Source: Acidobacteriota bacterium (GTDB lineage Bacteria > Acidobacteriota > Terriglobia > 2-12-FULL-54-10). Taken from it: DNA of 64,000 nt. Positions 54,515 through 63,859 of this stretch are shown here, piece by piece. The stretch is taken from assembly GCA_016191085.1 (NCBI GenBank), contig JACPPJ010000054.1, positions 1 through 64,000 of the forward strand, read 5' to 3'. Under the pieces are notes generated by a model. The model worked only from the letters and a program-made list of their open reading frames with translations, had not been told where the DNA came from and made no database searches. The position numbers and the translations under genes are program-made. The stretch's first letter is position 1. Each line of letters opens with the position of its first letter.

Positions 54515-55141
54515 ATGATCTCAGCGGGTCTGACTGGTGGTATTGGATGTGGCAAATCCACAGTGGCGGCTTTATTCGGAGCGTTGGGGGCCGTCACCTT
54601 GAATTCCGATGAAATCGGCCGGCGCATGATGCAGCCGGGGCACGTGGTATACGACCGCATCGTCAGCGGCTTTGGGCCTGAGGTGGTGGACGCGAAGGGC
54701 CAACTTGATCGCGCCAAGCTGGCTGACATTGTCTTCAATGACATGGAGAAGCTGAAACACCTGAATGCCATCGTCCATGCGCCGGTTCTGCGCGAAATTG
54801 ACAGACAGATTCAACTTACTCGTCAAACCAATCCCGACGCCGTGATCCTCGTGGAATCAGCGGTGCTGTTCGAGGCCGGCCAGACGCGCCGCTTTGACAA
54901 AATGATCGTGGTTTGGTGCACGCCAGAGCAACAGATGCAGAGGTGCCTGGTGAATTTCAAGATCCCCGCCGAGGCGATCCAACGGCGCATGGCCGCCCAG
55001 ATACCGCCGGATGAGAAAAAGCGCCGCGCTGATTATGTGATCGACACCTCTACGCCCCTCATCGAGACGGAACAGCAGGTAAGAGAAGTCTACGGAGCTC
55101 TTCAGGAGCTTGCCGCCGCACATAGCAAGTCCGTGCGGTGA
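54515..55141 (+). CDS. coaE: dephospho-CoA kinase
   Basis: 208 residues. It makes coenzyme A from dephospho-CoA and ATP. P-loop GGIGCGKSTVAALF (8-21), the LNSDEIGR acceptor loop, the lid region with QRMAxQ-like RRMAAQIPPDEKKRRADYVIDTS, and full CoaE length. CoA supply is relevant to the many acyl-CoA enzymes in the window but it is not in their operon. The ATG has no strong ribosome-binding site. Confidence 0.93.
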   Translation: MISAGLTGGIGCGKSTVAALFGALGAVTLNSDEIGRRMMQPGHVVYDRIVSGFGPEVVDAKGQLDRAKLADIVFNDMEKLKHLNAIVHAPVLREIDRQIQLTRQTNPDAVILVESAVLFEAGQTRRFDKMIVVWCTPEQQMQRCLVNFKIPAEAIQRRMAAQIPPDEKKRRADYVIDTSTPLIETEQQVREVYGALQELAAAHSKSVR

Positions 55142-55469
55142 ACACTTTCGAAGCGGTACAGAACCGAAAAAAAGCTCGACACCCTAGAGAGCACGCTTCA
55201 GCCAGCCAGAACGAACAAGCGGTCGGCGTAGCTCGGTAGTTATATCCCGGTGGGCCTACCAAGTCGAAAAAATCACTGCAGGCTGACCCGGCTGCACCAT
55301 CTACGGGCAGGTAAAAAGTTCTTGGATTTAAACGTCAGGCATCGTATCATATTAAAATAACATCTAAAAATAGAGGGATTTTGGAAGCCTCTTGCTATTG
55401 AAGCCGAAACCCGTGCCCGGTGCATCGTTTTGCACTCGCAAAGCATCTAACCCTTTGATGGAGATTACG
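55142..55469. other. intergenic region before the small Cys-containing protein
   Basis: 328 bases. The last 70 are AT-rich and hold the promoter listed separately. The stretch GGCGTAGCTCGGTAGTTATATCC (begins near 55224) looks a little like a tRNA D-arm, but no acceptor or T-arm follows. Nothing else recognised. Confidence 0.5.
55322..55350 (+). promoter_or_regulatory. putative sigma-70-like promoter
   Basis: TTGGAT (55322-55327) and TATCAT (55345-55350) are 17 bases apart in an AT-rich stretch, 120 bases before the ATG of the 97-residue protein. Matches are 4/6 and 5/6. Confidence 0.4.
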
Positions 55470-55763
55470 ATGAGACGTTGGCGAAAAATTGTCGAAACCG
55501 AGTGGCAACCCACCCATTGGACTCTGAGGCTGGAGTGCGGCCACGTCGCCTACAGATCGGCACAATACAGCCGGCGTGAGCTTCCCGCCAACGTTATCTG
55601 CGAGGCGTGCAACTCCCTGGTGGGTAGCAAGGTGAAGAAGCCGCTCGGTACACTGGGAACTATTACGCGTTACAGCGACGGCATGTTCGAGATCGCGTGG
55701 AACGACAGCAACTCCACACGCTGGACCCTGGACGAACTCCGGGAAGAAGTCGAGATCGTCTAG
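55470..55763 (+). CDS. small protein with paired cysteines, function unknown
   Basis: 97 residues from the ATG six bases after GGAG; the frame is open 26 codons further. LECGHVAY and ICEAC give Cys-x-His plus Cys-x2-Cys, a likely zinc ribbon (about residues 18-45). A second half (LGTLGTITRYSDGMFEIAWND, then STRWTLDELREEVEIV) resembles the small beta barrel of KOW/SH3-like or DUF4926-like fold. No family can be named with confidence. Monocistronic; it has its own likely promoter. Confidence 0.6.
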   Translation: MRRWRKIVETEWQPTHWTLRLECGHVAYRSAQYSRRELPANVICEACNSLVGSKVKKPLGTLGTITRYSDGMFEIAWNDSNSTRWTLDELREEVEIV

Positions 55764-55858
55764 AGCTGACCACAGGAGGAGCCCCCCTCCTGCCGTCCTA
55801 TCCCACACTAAAACACCAGATATCCCAGCGCCTACCGCTTTCCAGTCGGTGGGACGAT

Positions 55859-56668
55859 TCATACGGCGCGCTTGACGTGGCGCAGGATAGCGCGGCTGAG
55901 CAGTCGGCCGTCGATGTGGCCTTTTACGAGGTAGTCCTGCGCTCCGTTGGCCAGGGCCTCTACTGCTTTGTCGCGGTCCTCAATTCCCGTAATGATCAAT
56001 ACGGGAGTATATGGTTCTTTGGCGCGGAGCCGCTGCAGAGTATGTATATCCTTGCTGTCTGGCAAGCCCAAGTCTAACAAGATCACATCAAAGCGCTCGC
56101 GTAACTTTTCGATCGCGTCCGAGAGTTTCGTAGCAAGCACCAGATCAAATCGGAAGCCTTTTCGGGGCGCGAGCATATGCCGTACGAGGGCGTAATCTCC
56201 GGGATTGTCCTCCACAACCAGTACCTGAATGCGTTGTTCCTGATCTCGTTTCGTGCCACCAGCAGGTGTGCCCGCCCGCGCGATCCGGTGCGCGCGCGCC
56301 GTCTGGCGCAGGATGGCTGCAATCAAAGCTTCAGAATCGATCCGGCCCTTCACAAAGTAATCGCGTACGCCGATCTTGATCGTGTCCCGAATGGTTTGCG
56401 GCATGTCCAAGCCCGTCAACGCTACGATCGGCAGATCGGGATACGCGGTGTTCAGACGGCGTACGCCATCCAGTTCCCAAGCATCCGGCAATTGCAAATC
56501 CAGCAGCACCACGTCTACGGATTCCCGTTTGAGCAGTTCGAGCCCGGAACCAAGGTCGCGCGCATACCGGATCTCGAAAACAACGCCGCGGGCTGACCCG
56601 AGTACGTGACCGACCATGCGGGCGTCGCCGGGGCTGTCTTCGATTACCAGAACGCGGATGCTGTCCAT
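55859..56668 (-). CDS. tandem receiver-domain response regulator
   Basis: 269 residues, two CheY-like receiver domains without an output domain. The first (1-125) has VLVIEDSPGDARM, the phospho-acceptor in LLDLQLPDAWELD and a Lys in YFVKG. The second (about 145-269) has VLVVEDNPGDYAL, LLDLGLPDSKD and YLVKG. Both carry the acidic pair, the Asp, the Thr/Ser region and the Lys, so both can be phosphorylated. It is the third gene of the operon with the histidine kinase and a single-domain regulator, suggesting a phosphorelay. Confidence 0.88.
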   Translation of the reverse strand: MDSIRVLVIEDSPGDARMVGHVLGSARGVVFEIRYARDLGSGLELLKRESVDVVLLDLQLPDAWELDGVRRLNTAYPDLPIVALTGLDMPQTIRDTIKIGVRDYFVKGRIDSEALIAAILRQTARAHRIARAGTPAGGTKRDQEQRIQVLVVEDNPGDYALVRHMLAPRKGFRFDLVLATKLSDAIEKLRERFDVILLDLGLPDSKDIHTLQRLRAKEPYTPVLIITGIEDRDKAVEALANGAQDYLVKGHIDGRLLSRAILRHVKRAV

Positions 56669-56714
56669 TTTATGCTGTGTCAGCCAAAATCGTGCGGCAG
56701 CAGCGGAGGGGCAT

Positions 56715-57131
56715 CTAAGGGAGCGTTGCCGTCTGGATCCAAAATTGTTCGATAGAACGAATCACTTCGTCGTAGTCCTGCATCTCGATTGGTTTGCTGA
56801 TGAAGCAATTCGCATGCAACTTATAGCTGGACACGACATCTTCTTCGGCTTGAGAACTGGTTAGCACGATGACGGGAATGGAGTCCAGATCGGGGTCCTT
56901 CTTAATTTCGGCCAAAACGGCGCGGCCATCCTTGCGGGGCATATTCAGGTCCAGTAGAATCAGATCCGGGCGGGCTACGTCTGAGTAGGGAACTGCGCGA
57001 CGCAGATAAGCAAGCGCCTCTTCGCCATTCGATGCAACATTCACATGCACGGGAGCCTGCATGCGCTTGAACGCCTCTTTCGTGAGGCGGACATCGCCGG
57101 GGTTATCCTCGGCGAGCAGGATCTGAAACAT
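56715..57131 (-). CDS. single-domain response regulator (Rcp1-like)
   Basis: 138 residues from the ATG beginning [17 protein letters not shown]. The phospho-acceptor is in [13 protein letters not shown], followed by TSSQAEEDV and the Lys of CFISKPI. Its length, and the [12 protein letters not shown] start and C-terminal helix FW(I), fit Rcp1-type regulators that accept phosphate from phytochrome-like kinases. It overlaps the kinase gene by 29 bases and precedes the double-receiver gene by 46 bases, so it is likely the direct partner of that kinase. Confidence 0.9.
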   Translation of the reverse strand: MFQILLAEDNPGDVRLTKEAFKRMQAPVHVNVASNGEEALAYLRRAVPYSDVARPDLILLDLNMPRKDGRAVLAEIKKDPDLDSIPVIVLTSSQAEEDVVSSYKLHANCFISKPIEMQDYDEVIRSIEQFWIQTATLP

Positions 57132-59616
57132 TTTGCGTGGTCCTCGTTTGCTCACTGACACTTATCAGCTCGACGGGGATCGTAAAGAAAAAGGTGGACC
57201 CCTTCCCTGGTTCAGACGAAACCCAGATCCGACCCTGCAGCCGGTCTATAATTTTTTTGCAGATCGCCAGACCGATCCCGGTCCCGGGATAGTCCATCCT
57301 ACCATGAAGCTGCTGGAAAATGACGAATATGCGTTGGTGATGCTCAGGAGCGATTCCGATGCCGTTATCGCTTACTGAAAAGACCCACTCATGTCCATGC
57401 TGCCGGGATGATACATGAATGCGGGGAGGCTCTGTGCCCCGGAACTTAATGGCATTTGCTATAAGGTTCTGGAGAAGTTGGGTCAGTTGTCCCGGATCTG
57501 TCATGACGGTTGACAGAGGGTCGCTCGTGACCACCGCTGAGTTCTCGTGAATGGCTACGCGCAGGTTCTCCAGCGCCGCGCCTAGAACGGCGTTGCTGTC
57601 CGTCGGCCGCAGATCCAGCTTGCCTGAGCCAACCCGCGAGTACTGCAGCAGGTCCGTTATGAGTTGCCGCATGCGTTTGGCGCCGTCAACTGCATATCCG
57701 ATAAACTCATCGGCATCCGCGTCCAGCTTCCCTTTGTATTGCTCCGCTAGCATCTGCATATAGCTGGTCACCATGCGGAGCGGTTCCTGCAGATCATGCG
57801 AGGCAACATACGCGAACTGGTGCAGTTCCTCGTTGGAGCGTGCCAACTCCGCCGCGTATTGTCTGAGTGCTTCCTCGGCGCGGCGGCTTTCGGTAACGTC
57901 CCGGATAACGCTTGTCACCAGCGTGCCTTCCGTGGTCTCCAGCGGGCTGAGACTGATGGAGACCGGGAATTCCAACCCGTCTTTGCACAAACCGTATAGT
58001 TCTAATCCCGCTCCCATTGGCCGGGTGTGGGGCTCGGCGAAGTAATCCGCCCGGTATCCCGGATGCCGTTCCCGGAAGCGTGGCGGAATCAGCACTTCGA
58101 TCTCTTGCCCCAGCAGTTCTTCTCGCCGGTACCCAAACATCTTCTCGACCTGCGCGTTGACCAGGACGATCTTCCCTGTCTGATTCACTACCACGACGGC
58201 ATCCGGGGCGGCTTCCAGAAGCTGTGCGGATTTTATCTCCGCCCGCTTGCGAGCCGCGATTTCTTCCTGAAGCGCTTTATTGATAGCCTCGAGGTTAGCG
58301 GTGCGTTCCTCCAGGGCTTTATTCAGCCTTCGCATTTCATCTTCCACGCGCTTGCGCTCGGTAATGTCGCGGATAATGCTGGAGGCGCCGACAATTCGGC
58401 CCCCTGAATCTTTGATTGGGGAAACGCCGAGAGACACATGGACTTGTCGGCCATCTTTCCGGCGCCCCACCGTTTCATAAGGCTGGATGTGTTCTCCCCG
58501 CTGGATCTGCTCCAAAATCCTAGGGAGTTCATTGGAGCGGTCTGGAGGAAGCAGGAGAGCAAGGGGGCGTCCGATTACTTCTTCCGCGGAATAGCCGTAC
58601 AGCCTCTCGGCGCCAGGGTTCCAGCTAACGATGATTCCATCGACGGTCTTGCCGATGATGGCGTCATCGGAGGATTCCACCAGCCCCCGGAATTTTTCTT
58701 GCGCCAACCACCGCTCGGCATCCCGCCGATTCAGGTCCTTGGCGATTAAATAAAGTAGGAAAGCCAGGAGCACCGTAGTCAACGTGACCGCGAAAGCCAT
58801 GCCCGCGGCCGCGCTGTATAACCCCGCGTTTTCCCCCGCCAAGCGCAACCAGACCAGCGCCAGAAGAATCCCCATCCCGCTGGGAAGCAAGCGGCGCAAC
58901 ATCGCGCTGCCGGGACCATCGCTCACGATTATCTGCATTAGACCGCGATCCGGGCGAGCGCATAAGACTCCGCTGCTTAGCAAGGCAAATGCTATGGCCG
59001 AGTGAACCGGCATTGCTGTAGAAGAGGGGAGGTAAAGTAGAGAAACGATGCTGAAGGTGTAGCCGATAACGACCAGCCAGGATACCAACAGTGCCACCAG
59101 CGCTAGAAATTGCTCCGGCCTGTATCTGTCGAGAACCCGTGACCCGAGGAGAAGCAGCCCGCAGCCGAGCAATGCAAAGTTCAAGGCGCCGAGGGGGGCT
59201 ATCCGGCCCGGAGAGGATGTCAGAATGGCGCCGGAAGGTTCGTGGAACAGCAATTGATCTATGCCCAAATCCCACGCGAAAATGTATTCCGCCAGAGTCA
59301 GCGCTCCCACTAGGACGACTAGAATGGCGAGAGCACGGGCAATCCCACGTCCCAACCGTTTTGCGAAGGATTCGGGAGACTCCCTTCCCAACAACCAGAG
59401 CGAGATGCCGCCCATTACGAAAGCCAGGGCGGCGTTGGGCTTCATTGAGACCAGCTGGGGAGAGATACTTTGCAGGGTTGGAACATCGAGGGCCCAACCA
59501 ACCAGGACCAGGATGCCGATGACAATCGTGGAAGCGCTCGCAAACACGCTGAAGGAGCGACACTTGCGTTCCAATACCGATGATTGTGGGGAATAGGCAG
59601 TTGTATTCGTTTCCAC
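57103..59616 (-). CDS. membrane PAS-PAS sensor histidine kinase
   Basis: 837 residues. An N-terminal membrane domain of eight or so helices (about 20-290) precedes PAS 1 (about 310-430) and PAS 2 (about 460-590). The phosphorylated His is in [16 protein letters not shown] (about 613). N-box [11 protein letters not shown]1 [12 protein letters not shown], and G2 [12 protein letters not shown] complete the kinase. A coiled linker with [13 protein letters not shown] joins the PAS domains. The two PAS modules may bind small ligands or redox cofactors. It starts the kinase-regulator-regulator operon. Confidence 0.92.
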   Translation of the reverse strand: METNTTAYSPQSSVLERKCRSFSVFASASTIVIGILVLVGWALDVPTLQSISPQLVSMKPNAALAFVMGGISLWLLGRESPESFAKRLGRGIARALAILVVLVGALTLAEYIFAWDLGIDQLLFHEPSGAILTSSPGRIAPLGALNFALLGCGLLLLGSRVLDRYRPEQFLALVALLVSWLVVIGYTFSIVSLLYLPSSTAMPVHSAIAFALLSSGVLCARPDRGLMQIIVSDGPGSAMLRRLLPSGMGILLALVWLRLAGENAGLYSAAAGMAFAVTLTTVLLAFLLYLIAKDLNRRDAERWLAQEKFRGLVESSDDAIIGKTVDGIIVSWNPGAERLYGYSAEEVIGRPLALLLPPDRSNELPRILEQIQRGEHIQPYETVGRRKDGRQVHVSLGVSPIKDSGGRIVGASSIIRDITERKRVEDEMRRLNKALEERTANLEAINKALQEEIAARKRAEIKSAQLLEAAPDAVVVVNQTGKIVLVNAQVEKMFGYRREELLGQEIEVLIPPRFRERHPGYRADYFAEPHTRPMGAGLELYGLCKDGLEFPVSISLSPLETTEGTLVTSVIRDVTESRRAEEALRQYAAELARSNEELHQFAYVASHDLQEPLRMVTSYMQMLAEQYKGKLDADADEFIGYAVDGAKRMRQLITDLLQYSRVGSGKLDLRPTDSNAVLGAALENLRVAIHENSAVVTSDPLSTVMTDPGQLTQLLQNLIANAIKFRGTEPPRIHVSSRQHGHEWVFSVSDNGIGIAPEHHQRIFVIFQQLHGRMDYPGTGIGLAICKKIIDRLQGRIWVSSEPGKGSTFFFTIPVELISVSEQTRTTQNVSDPARRG

Positions 59617-59751
59617 TTTACTTCCAAACGCTGGTTGCCTCAGATGGCCTCTCCGCGTTCTTAGAGATCATTGATGGGTCCTTCGATTTTCGGTTGTTTG
59701 TCTGAAGAGCGGTCCACGCGGCATGCGGGGGCCGGCTATGTTCAATCCAAT

Positions 59752-60078
59752 TCAATGCAATGTATCTATCTTAGCCGCGAGGATGAAGTCGCTCTCTGTA
59801 AGTCCATCGATCTTGTGAGTCCAAATCGTGATCTCGACCTTTCCCCACGCCAGGAAAATGTCGGGATGATGGCCCTGCTCTTCCGCCAGCTCTCCTACGC
59901 GATTGACGAAGTCGAGAGCGGTACGAAAATCCGGGAACTGAAACGATTTCAAAAGATGATGTTCCTTTACCACCTGCCAGTCCGGAAGTTCTCTCGCAAG
60001 CGGTGCGATCTCCGCGCCCTTCAGTGGCGGAACACCTCCCCTGCACGGCACGCACGTCTTAGCCGCCAGCAATGACAT
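59752..60078 (-). CDS. pterin-4a-carbinolamine dehydratase (4a-hydroxytetrahydrobiopterin dehydratase)
   Basis: 108 residues from the ATG beginning MSLLAAKTCVPC, after GGAGG; the frame is open 13 codons further. The family pattern is complete: CRGGVPPL near the start, FPDFRTALDFVNRVGELAEEQGHHPDI in the middle and VEITIWTHKIDGLTESDFILA at the end. It dehydrates 4a-hydroxy-tetrahydropterin during aromatic amino acid hydroxylation or assists molybdopterin metabolism. No hydroxylase is adjacent, so its role here is not specific. Confidence 0.92.
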   Translation of the reverse strand: MSLLAAKTCVPCRGGVPPLKGAEIAPLARELPDWQVVKEHHLLKSFQFPDFRTALDFVNRVGELAEEQGHHPDIFLAWGKVEITIWTHKIDGLTESDFILAAKIDTLH

Positions 60079-60187
60079 GCTTTCCTCCTCGCGCTCAATA
60101 TGGGACAAACGCAACAAATAACGCGGTGAAAGAGTGGATTTGTTAGTTTAGCCGATTTTGGGAGGTCTATGCGCGGTAACGAGAAGC

Positions 60188-60232
60188 AAAAAAAACGGGC
60201 AACGGCCGCTCCGCATCATGCGTCCGTCACCC
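60188..60232 (-). terminator. intrinsic terminator of the Tes-like radical SAM gene
   Basis: On the minus strand GGGTGACGG and CCGTTGCCC form an outer stem with a two-base mismatch, enclosing a GC-rich loop, and are followed by GTTTTTTTT. It lies 26 bases past the radical SAM gene stop and before the pterin dehydratase gene, so it ends the former's transcript. Confidence 0.6.
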
Positions 60233-60258
60233 GGTGAAAAAAAACTGTCTATAATGCG

Positions 60259-62316
60259 CTAATCGCCGGAACCTACCAGTTCGTGCTCCTGCTCCACCTG
60301 CTCGGCGGGTTTCTTCTTCGAGATGGCGGGGCCGATCTGGACCAACTCCGTCGGCTGCTCCTTCAGAACATGCTGCCGGTAGAGCTTCATCATCTCCCGG
60401 TTGCGCAGTTCATCGTTGGCCATCATCTTTTCCTGCGTGCGAGTGTGGGCGACGGTCGGGTCGGATTCCATCTGCGCGGGCCGGTTGAGGTGTTCCTCAT
60501 TCAGCACCAGCGAGTGCTCGTTGTCGGTCAATGGGACGGATTTGCCGCCCGCGTAGATGGCGTGCCGGCCATGCTCCTCGTACCACTTGGTCAGCGTGGC
60601 GGTCATATGCATCTTCTCGATAATGTTGCGCCAGCCGATGCCGGTGTTGTACGCGCAGAAGGAAATCTCACCCTCCTGCGTCGCGTATGGAATAATGCAC
60701 ATCTCAGTGCGGCGAAAGTCGTAGGTCCACAGATCCTGGAACCACATGCCTGCGATGAAGAGGAAGTTCCACGGATCCTTGCGGCGCTCGACACCCACAC
60801 CGTACACTTTGCCGGTCAGGCCCAGCGACTTGTCGAATTTCTTTAGAATATCGAGCAGCGTAAGGCTCTTGGGGGCTTTCAACGGATCGTAATTCCGCAG
60901 CAGCGCCAGCGCGGTCTGCACGTTCGTCAGGAACTTTCCGCGGCCGCTGTCGGTGATCTTCTTCAGGTCCTCACACAAGCCGGGAACATTAAGGAACTGC
61001 GGCACAGGCGCGAATTCCCCGGTAGCCTTATTGACCATCACCGCCGTGCCGACTCCGCAGCTAGGATGGCAACTGCAGGTTACCTGCCCCCACTGAGCGT
61101 CCGGCCCATGCGCCAGGTCCGCCAGATCAGAGAAGGCCGCCATGAGCGACAGCGGGAACCAATCGCGGCGCGGCTCAGTCATTCCGGTCTGCCGCTTCAC
61201 GTCATACGCCATGTGAGATAATGTATAGCGCTGGCGTAACCGGCGCTCCTCTGTGACCTCCTCATCGCGCCCTGTAAACGAAACCGGCTGGAACGAAATG
61301 AAGGCGATTTTCCCAGGGTTGTTGATGGCGAACTCGATGATCGGCCCGACCTGCTCATTGTTGACGCCATTCACGAGCGTCGTGACCAGGATGATTTCGA
61401 TTCCTGCGGCATGGCAGTTTTCAATCGCCTTGATTTTTACATCGAACAGATTGCCGACTTTGCGGTGCTGATTATTCGCGTTGCCGATGCCGTCGAACTG
61501 GAGATAAACGTACCGCAGACCAGCCTCATAGGCGCGCTTGGAGAATTCGAGGCTCTTGGCGAACTCGATGCCGTTGGTCGCCGCCTGCACGCTGTTGAAC
61601 CCCAGCTTGCGGGCATAAGCGACAGCGTCAAGGAAGTAGGGCGAAATGGTCGGCTCGCCGCCCGAGAACTGCACCGACATCTGGCGGCGCGGTTTAATCG
61701 ACACGGCGTTGTCCAGCAGCGTCTTGATATCTTCCCAGCTTAGCTCGTGCACGAACCCGACCTGGTTGGCATCCATGAAGCATGGATCGCACATCATGTT
61801 GCAACGGTTGGTCAGGTCAATGGTGAGGATGGCGCCGCGACCGTGCTTCACGGTGCTGGAGCCGTGGTTGTGCAGTCTCTCATCATTGTGCGCCGGCATG
61901 TCGCGACCAGGGAAATTCGCCTCAATGTGCCGCAGGAACTCGGGGTCGATAGAAAGAATATCCTCAAAGTGGCCGTGCAGCGGGCAATCTTTCACCATCA
62001 GGATTTTGCCGTCGCGCTCGATGATCTGCGCCTTGATCTCCCCGACTTTTTCGGTGAGCAGGGTGTTCACATCCTGCTCGCCGTCGATGATGCGCTGCCG
62101 TGCCTCCCTGACGCAGACAGGGCAAAGCGAGTCGGTTTCGCGAGGCCACCCAAGCGTTGGTTTTGTTTTCTGGTAGGACTTCTGCATGGGCTTGTCGGCC
62201 CATTTGGGAGTGAACGCCTTACTGGGATTAAATTGGTTGAAAGCCTGGAAGACATTCCACGCGGCGCTGGCGGCCAACGTGATCCCTTTATCCAGATATT
62301 TGGTCGGCTTATGCAT
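60259..62316 (-). CDS. radical SAM protein of the tetraether synthase (Tes/MJ0619-like) family
   Basis: 685 residues from the ATG beginning MHKPTKYL; an ATG two codons earlier is nearer to AGGAG (four versus ten bases), so either may be used. The 4Fe-4S radical SAM motif is C172-x3-C176-x2-C179 (RCNMMCDPC). CPVC at 65-68 and a KDCPLHG segment (Cys111) precede it. CSCHPSCG (414-421) and FQDLWTYDFRRTEMC...FCAYN (Cys540, Cys554) follow. This set of extra cysteines is the pattern of the tetraether synthase family, which joins alkyl tails of two lipids. Acidobacteria contain membrane-spanning iso-diabolic acid lipids, so formation of these is the likely role (inference). It has a hydrophobic N-terminal stretch. 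Transcribed alone, divergent from queG. Confidence 0.75.
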   Translation of the reverse strand: MHKPTKYLDKGITLAASAAWNVFQAFNQFNPSKAFTPKWADKPMQKSYQKTKPTLGWPRETDSLCPVCVREARQRIIDGEQDVNTLLTEKVGEIKAQIIERDGKILMVKDCPLHGHFEDILSIDPEFLRHIEANFPGRDMPAHNDERLHNHGSSTVKHGRGAILTIDLTNRCNMMCDPCFMDANQVGFVHELSWEDIKTLLDNAVSIKPRRQMSVQFSGGEPTISPYFLDAVAYARKLGFNSVQAATNGIEFAKSLEFSKRAYEAGLRYVYLQFDGIGNANNQHRKVGNLFDVKIKAIENCHAAGIEIILVTTLVNGVNNEQVGPIIEFAINNPGKIAFISFQPVSFTGRDEEVTEERRLRQRYTLSHMAYDVKRQTGMTEPRRDWFPLSLMAAFSDLADLAHGPDAQWGQVTCSCHPSCGVGTAVMVNKATGEFAPVPQFLNVPGLCEDLKKITDSGRGKFLTNVQTALALLRNYDPLKAPKSLTLLDILKKFDKSLGLTGKVYGVGVERRKDPWNFLFIAGMWFQDLWTYDFRRTEMCIIPYATQEGEISFCAYNTGIGWRNIIEKMHMTATLTKWYEEHGRHAIYAGGKSVPLTDNEHSLVLNEEHLNRPAQMESDPTVAHTRTQEKMMANDELRNREMMKLYRQHVLKEQPTELVQIGPAISKKKPAEQVEQEHELVGSGD

Positions 62317-62666
62317 GATCATCACTCTCCTGGAAGATGAGTTTTTGCCTTCCTCAGCGCTCAGGGGTTTTGGGAGAACGCTCGTCCTCGGGTCGACAAC
62401 GATCCCCGGCACTCTCAAAGGCACACGGACACGGACACCTCTACAGAAAGCAGCATTGTACATGCCCGATGCCAGCAGAGTAAGTGTTTTTGGTTAAACA
62501 GTGACTTTTCATTGGCGTATGGGCGGATTTGCCATCTGAATGGGATTTCCGCTATTAGTCGTATAGGGGGCTGCTTACCGAATTCCATTGATTTGCCATG
62601 CTTCTCCACTCAGACCGAGGCGTGAAAACGACCGTGGGTGGGCAGGATATAATCTATGTAACAGTC
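62317..62666. promoter_or_regulatory. divergent control region of the Tes-like gene and queG
   Basis: 350 bases. On the minus strand TACAAT (62460-62455) with TTACTC 17 bases before gives a moderate -10/-35 pair for the radical SAM gene. On the plus strand TATAAT (62648-62653) sits 13 bases before the queG start, with no good -35. No operator recognised. Confidence 0.3.
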
Positions 62667-63848
62667 ATGCAGTCCATTGAATCAACAACGCGCGGATTAG
62701 AACGGTTCATTAAGGATGCTGCAGCGCGTCACGGATTTGATCTGTGCGGCATCGCACCCGCCGTCGTCCCCGATGAACACCGGGACCGGTATCTGTGGTG
62801 GCTGGAGCATGGGTTTCATGGAGAAATGACTTACATGGAACGGCAGCAGCGCCAGGACATCCGTCTCCTATTTCCAGAGGTGCGGTCGGTCATCTGCGCC
62901 GCCATGGTCTACAACAGTCCCTATCCTAAATCCACCGAATCTCCCGATCCCAACCGCGGCTGGATCTCCCGTTACAGCTGGGGCGGCGATTATCACGACA
63001 TCATGCGTGATCGCCTGGAGCAGCTTTTATCCGAGTTGCGCGCCGAAATCGGCGTTCCGTTCGATGCCAGGATATGCGTGGATACCGCTCCGCTGCTGGA
63101 GCGGACCATTGCGCGGGCGGCCGGCCTGGGCTGGATCGCTAAAAATACCTGCTTGATCAACCAAGAGATTGGTTCATGGTTCATAGTCGGTGAGATTCTC
63201 ACCAGCCTGGAACTCGAACCGGATGCGCCGCCGCCGGATGGCTGCGGCAGTTGTACCCGCTGCATTGACGCCTGTCCCACAGCAGCCTTAGTCAGCCCCG
63301 GAGTGCTCGATGCCACGCGCTGCATCGCTTACTTCACTATAGAGGCGCGCGGCCCGGCGCCCGAAGAATTCCGTCCTGCCATGGGACGCCACGTTTTCGG
63401 CTGCGACATCTGCCAGGACGTGTGCCCCTGGAACCGCAAAGCCCCTGTAACGGAACTCCTCGAATTCCATCCCCGAACGTTTAACCAAATCCACGATCAG
63501 AGCCGGGACCGTGAGGGAGCGGGTGGGGAAACCAATCAGAGCCCCGACCGCACCGGAGGGGATCCGTCTGTCGCCGCCTCTCCTATATCTGTCTTCAACC
63601 CGCCGCTCGACTGGCTGGCGTCGCTCACGGAAGATGAATTCAAGACTCACTTCCGCCGCAGCCCTATAAAGCGCGCAAAATATCGCGGCATGCTCCGCAA
63701 CGTCGCGACCGCGATGGGCAACTCCGGCGATCAGCGCTATCTACCCGCTCTGGAAAAACTCCTCGATTTCCCCGACCCCGCCGTCCAGGAGCACGCCCGC
63801 TGGGCGATCGCGCGGCTCAGAGCAGAGCCGTCAACGATAATCAAATAG
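62667..63848 (+). CDS. queG: epoxyqueuosine reductase
   Basis: 393 residues from the ATG beginning MQSIESTTRG; the frame is open 23 codons earlier. It reduces epoxyqueuosine to queuosine in tRNA using cobalamin and two 4Fe-4S clusters. Cluster motifs are CGSCTRCIDACP (about 194-205) and CDICQDVCPWN (about 247-257). The N-terminal cobalamin-binding region (FDLCGIAPAVVPDEHRDRYLWWL...) and the C-terminal HEAT-like tail are complete. Between them a segment of about 25 residues (around 278-302, with SRDREGAGGETN) is an insertion encoded by the dispersed repeat that is also in queA. Confidence 0.95.
   Translation: MQSIESTTRGLERFIKDAAARHGFDLCGIAPAVVPDEHRDRYLWWLEHGFHGEMTYMERQQRQDIRLLFPEVRSVICAAMVYNSPYPKSTESPDPNRGWISRYSWGGDYHDIMRDRLEQLLSELRAEIGVPFDARICVDTAPLLERTIARAAGLGWIAKNTCLINQEIGSWFIVGEILTSLELEPDAPPPDGCGSCTRCIDACPTAALVSPGVLDATRCIAYFTIEARGPAPEEFRPAMGRHVFGCDICQDVCPWNRKAPVTELLEFHPRTFNQIHDQSRDREGAGGETNQSPDRTGGDPSVAASPISVFNPPLDWLASLTEDEFKTHFRRSPIKRAKYRGMLRNVATAMGNSGDQRYLPALEKLLDFPDPAVQEHARWAIARLRAEPSTIIK
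63499..63525 (+). repeat. dispersed intragenic repeat, copy in queG
   Basis: CAGAGCCGGGACCGTGAGGG followed by AGCGGGTG encodes SRDREGAGG in frame inside QueG. The minus-strand sequence at 31192-31218 in queA matches it at 25 of 27 bases. It is placed in a linker before the HEAT part. Confidence 0.8.
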
Positions 63849-63859
63849 CTCTCAACAGG

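Noticed and set aside
55215..55265. A possible tRNA gene (GGCGTAGCTCGGTAG... ends GCCTACC)
   Set aside because: Only the D-arm-like part is present. There is no matching acceptor stem, anticodon arm or T-loop.
16555..62316. AmmeMemoRadiSam trio formed by the AMMECR1 gene and the radical SAM gene
   Set aside because: The radical SAM protein belongs by its cysteine pattern to the Tes-like group, not to the AmrS family, is about 43 kb away, and no Memo-like gene is present.
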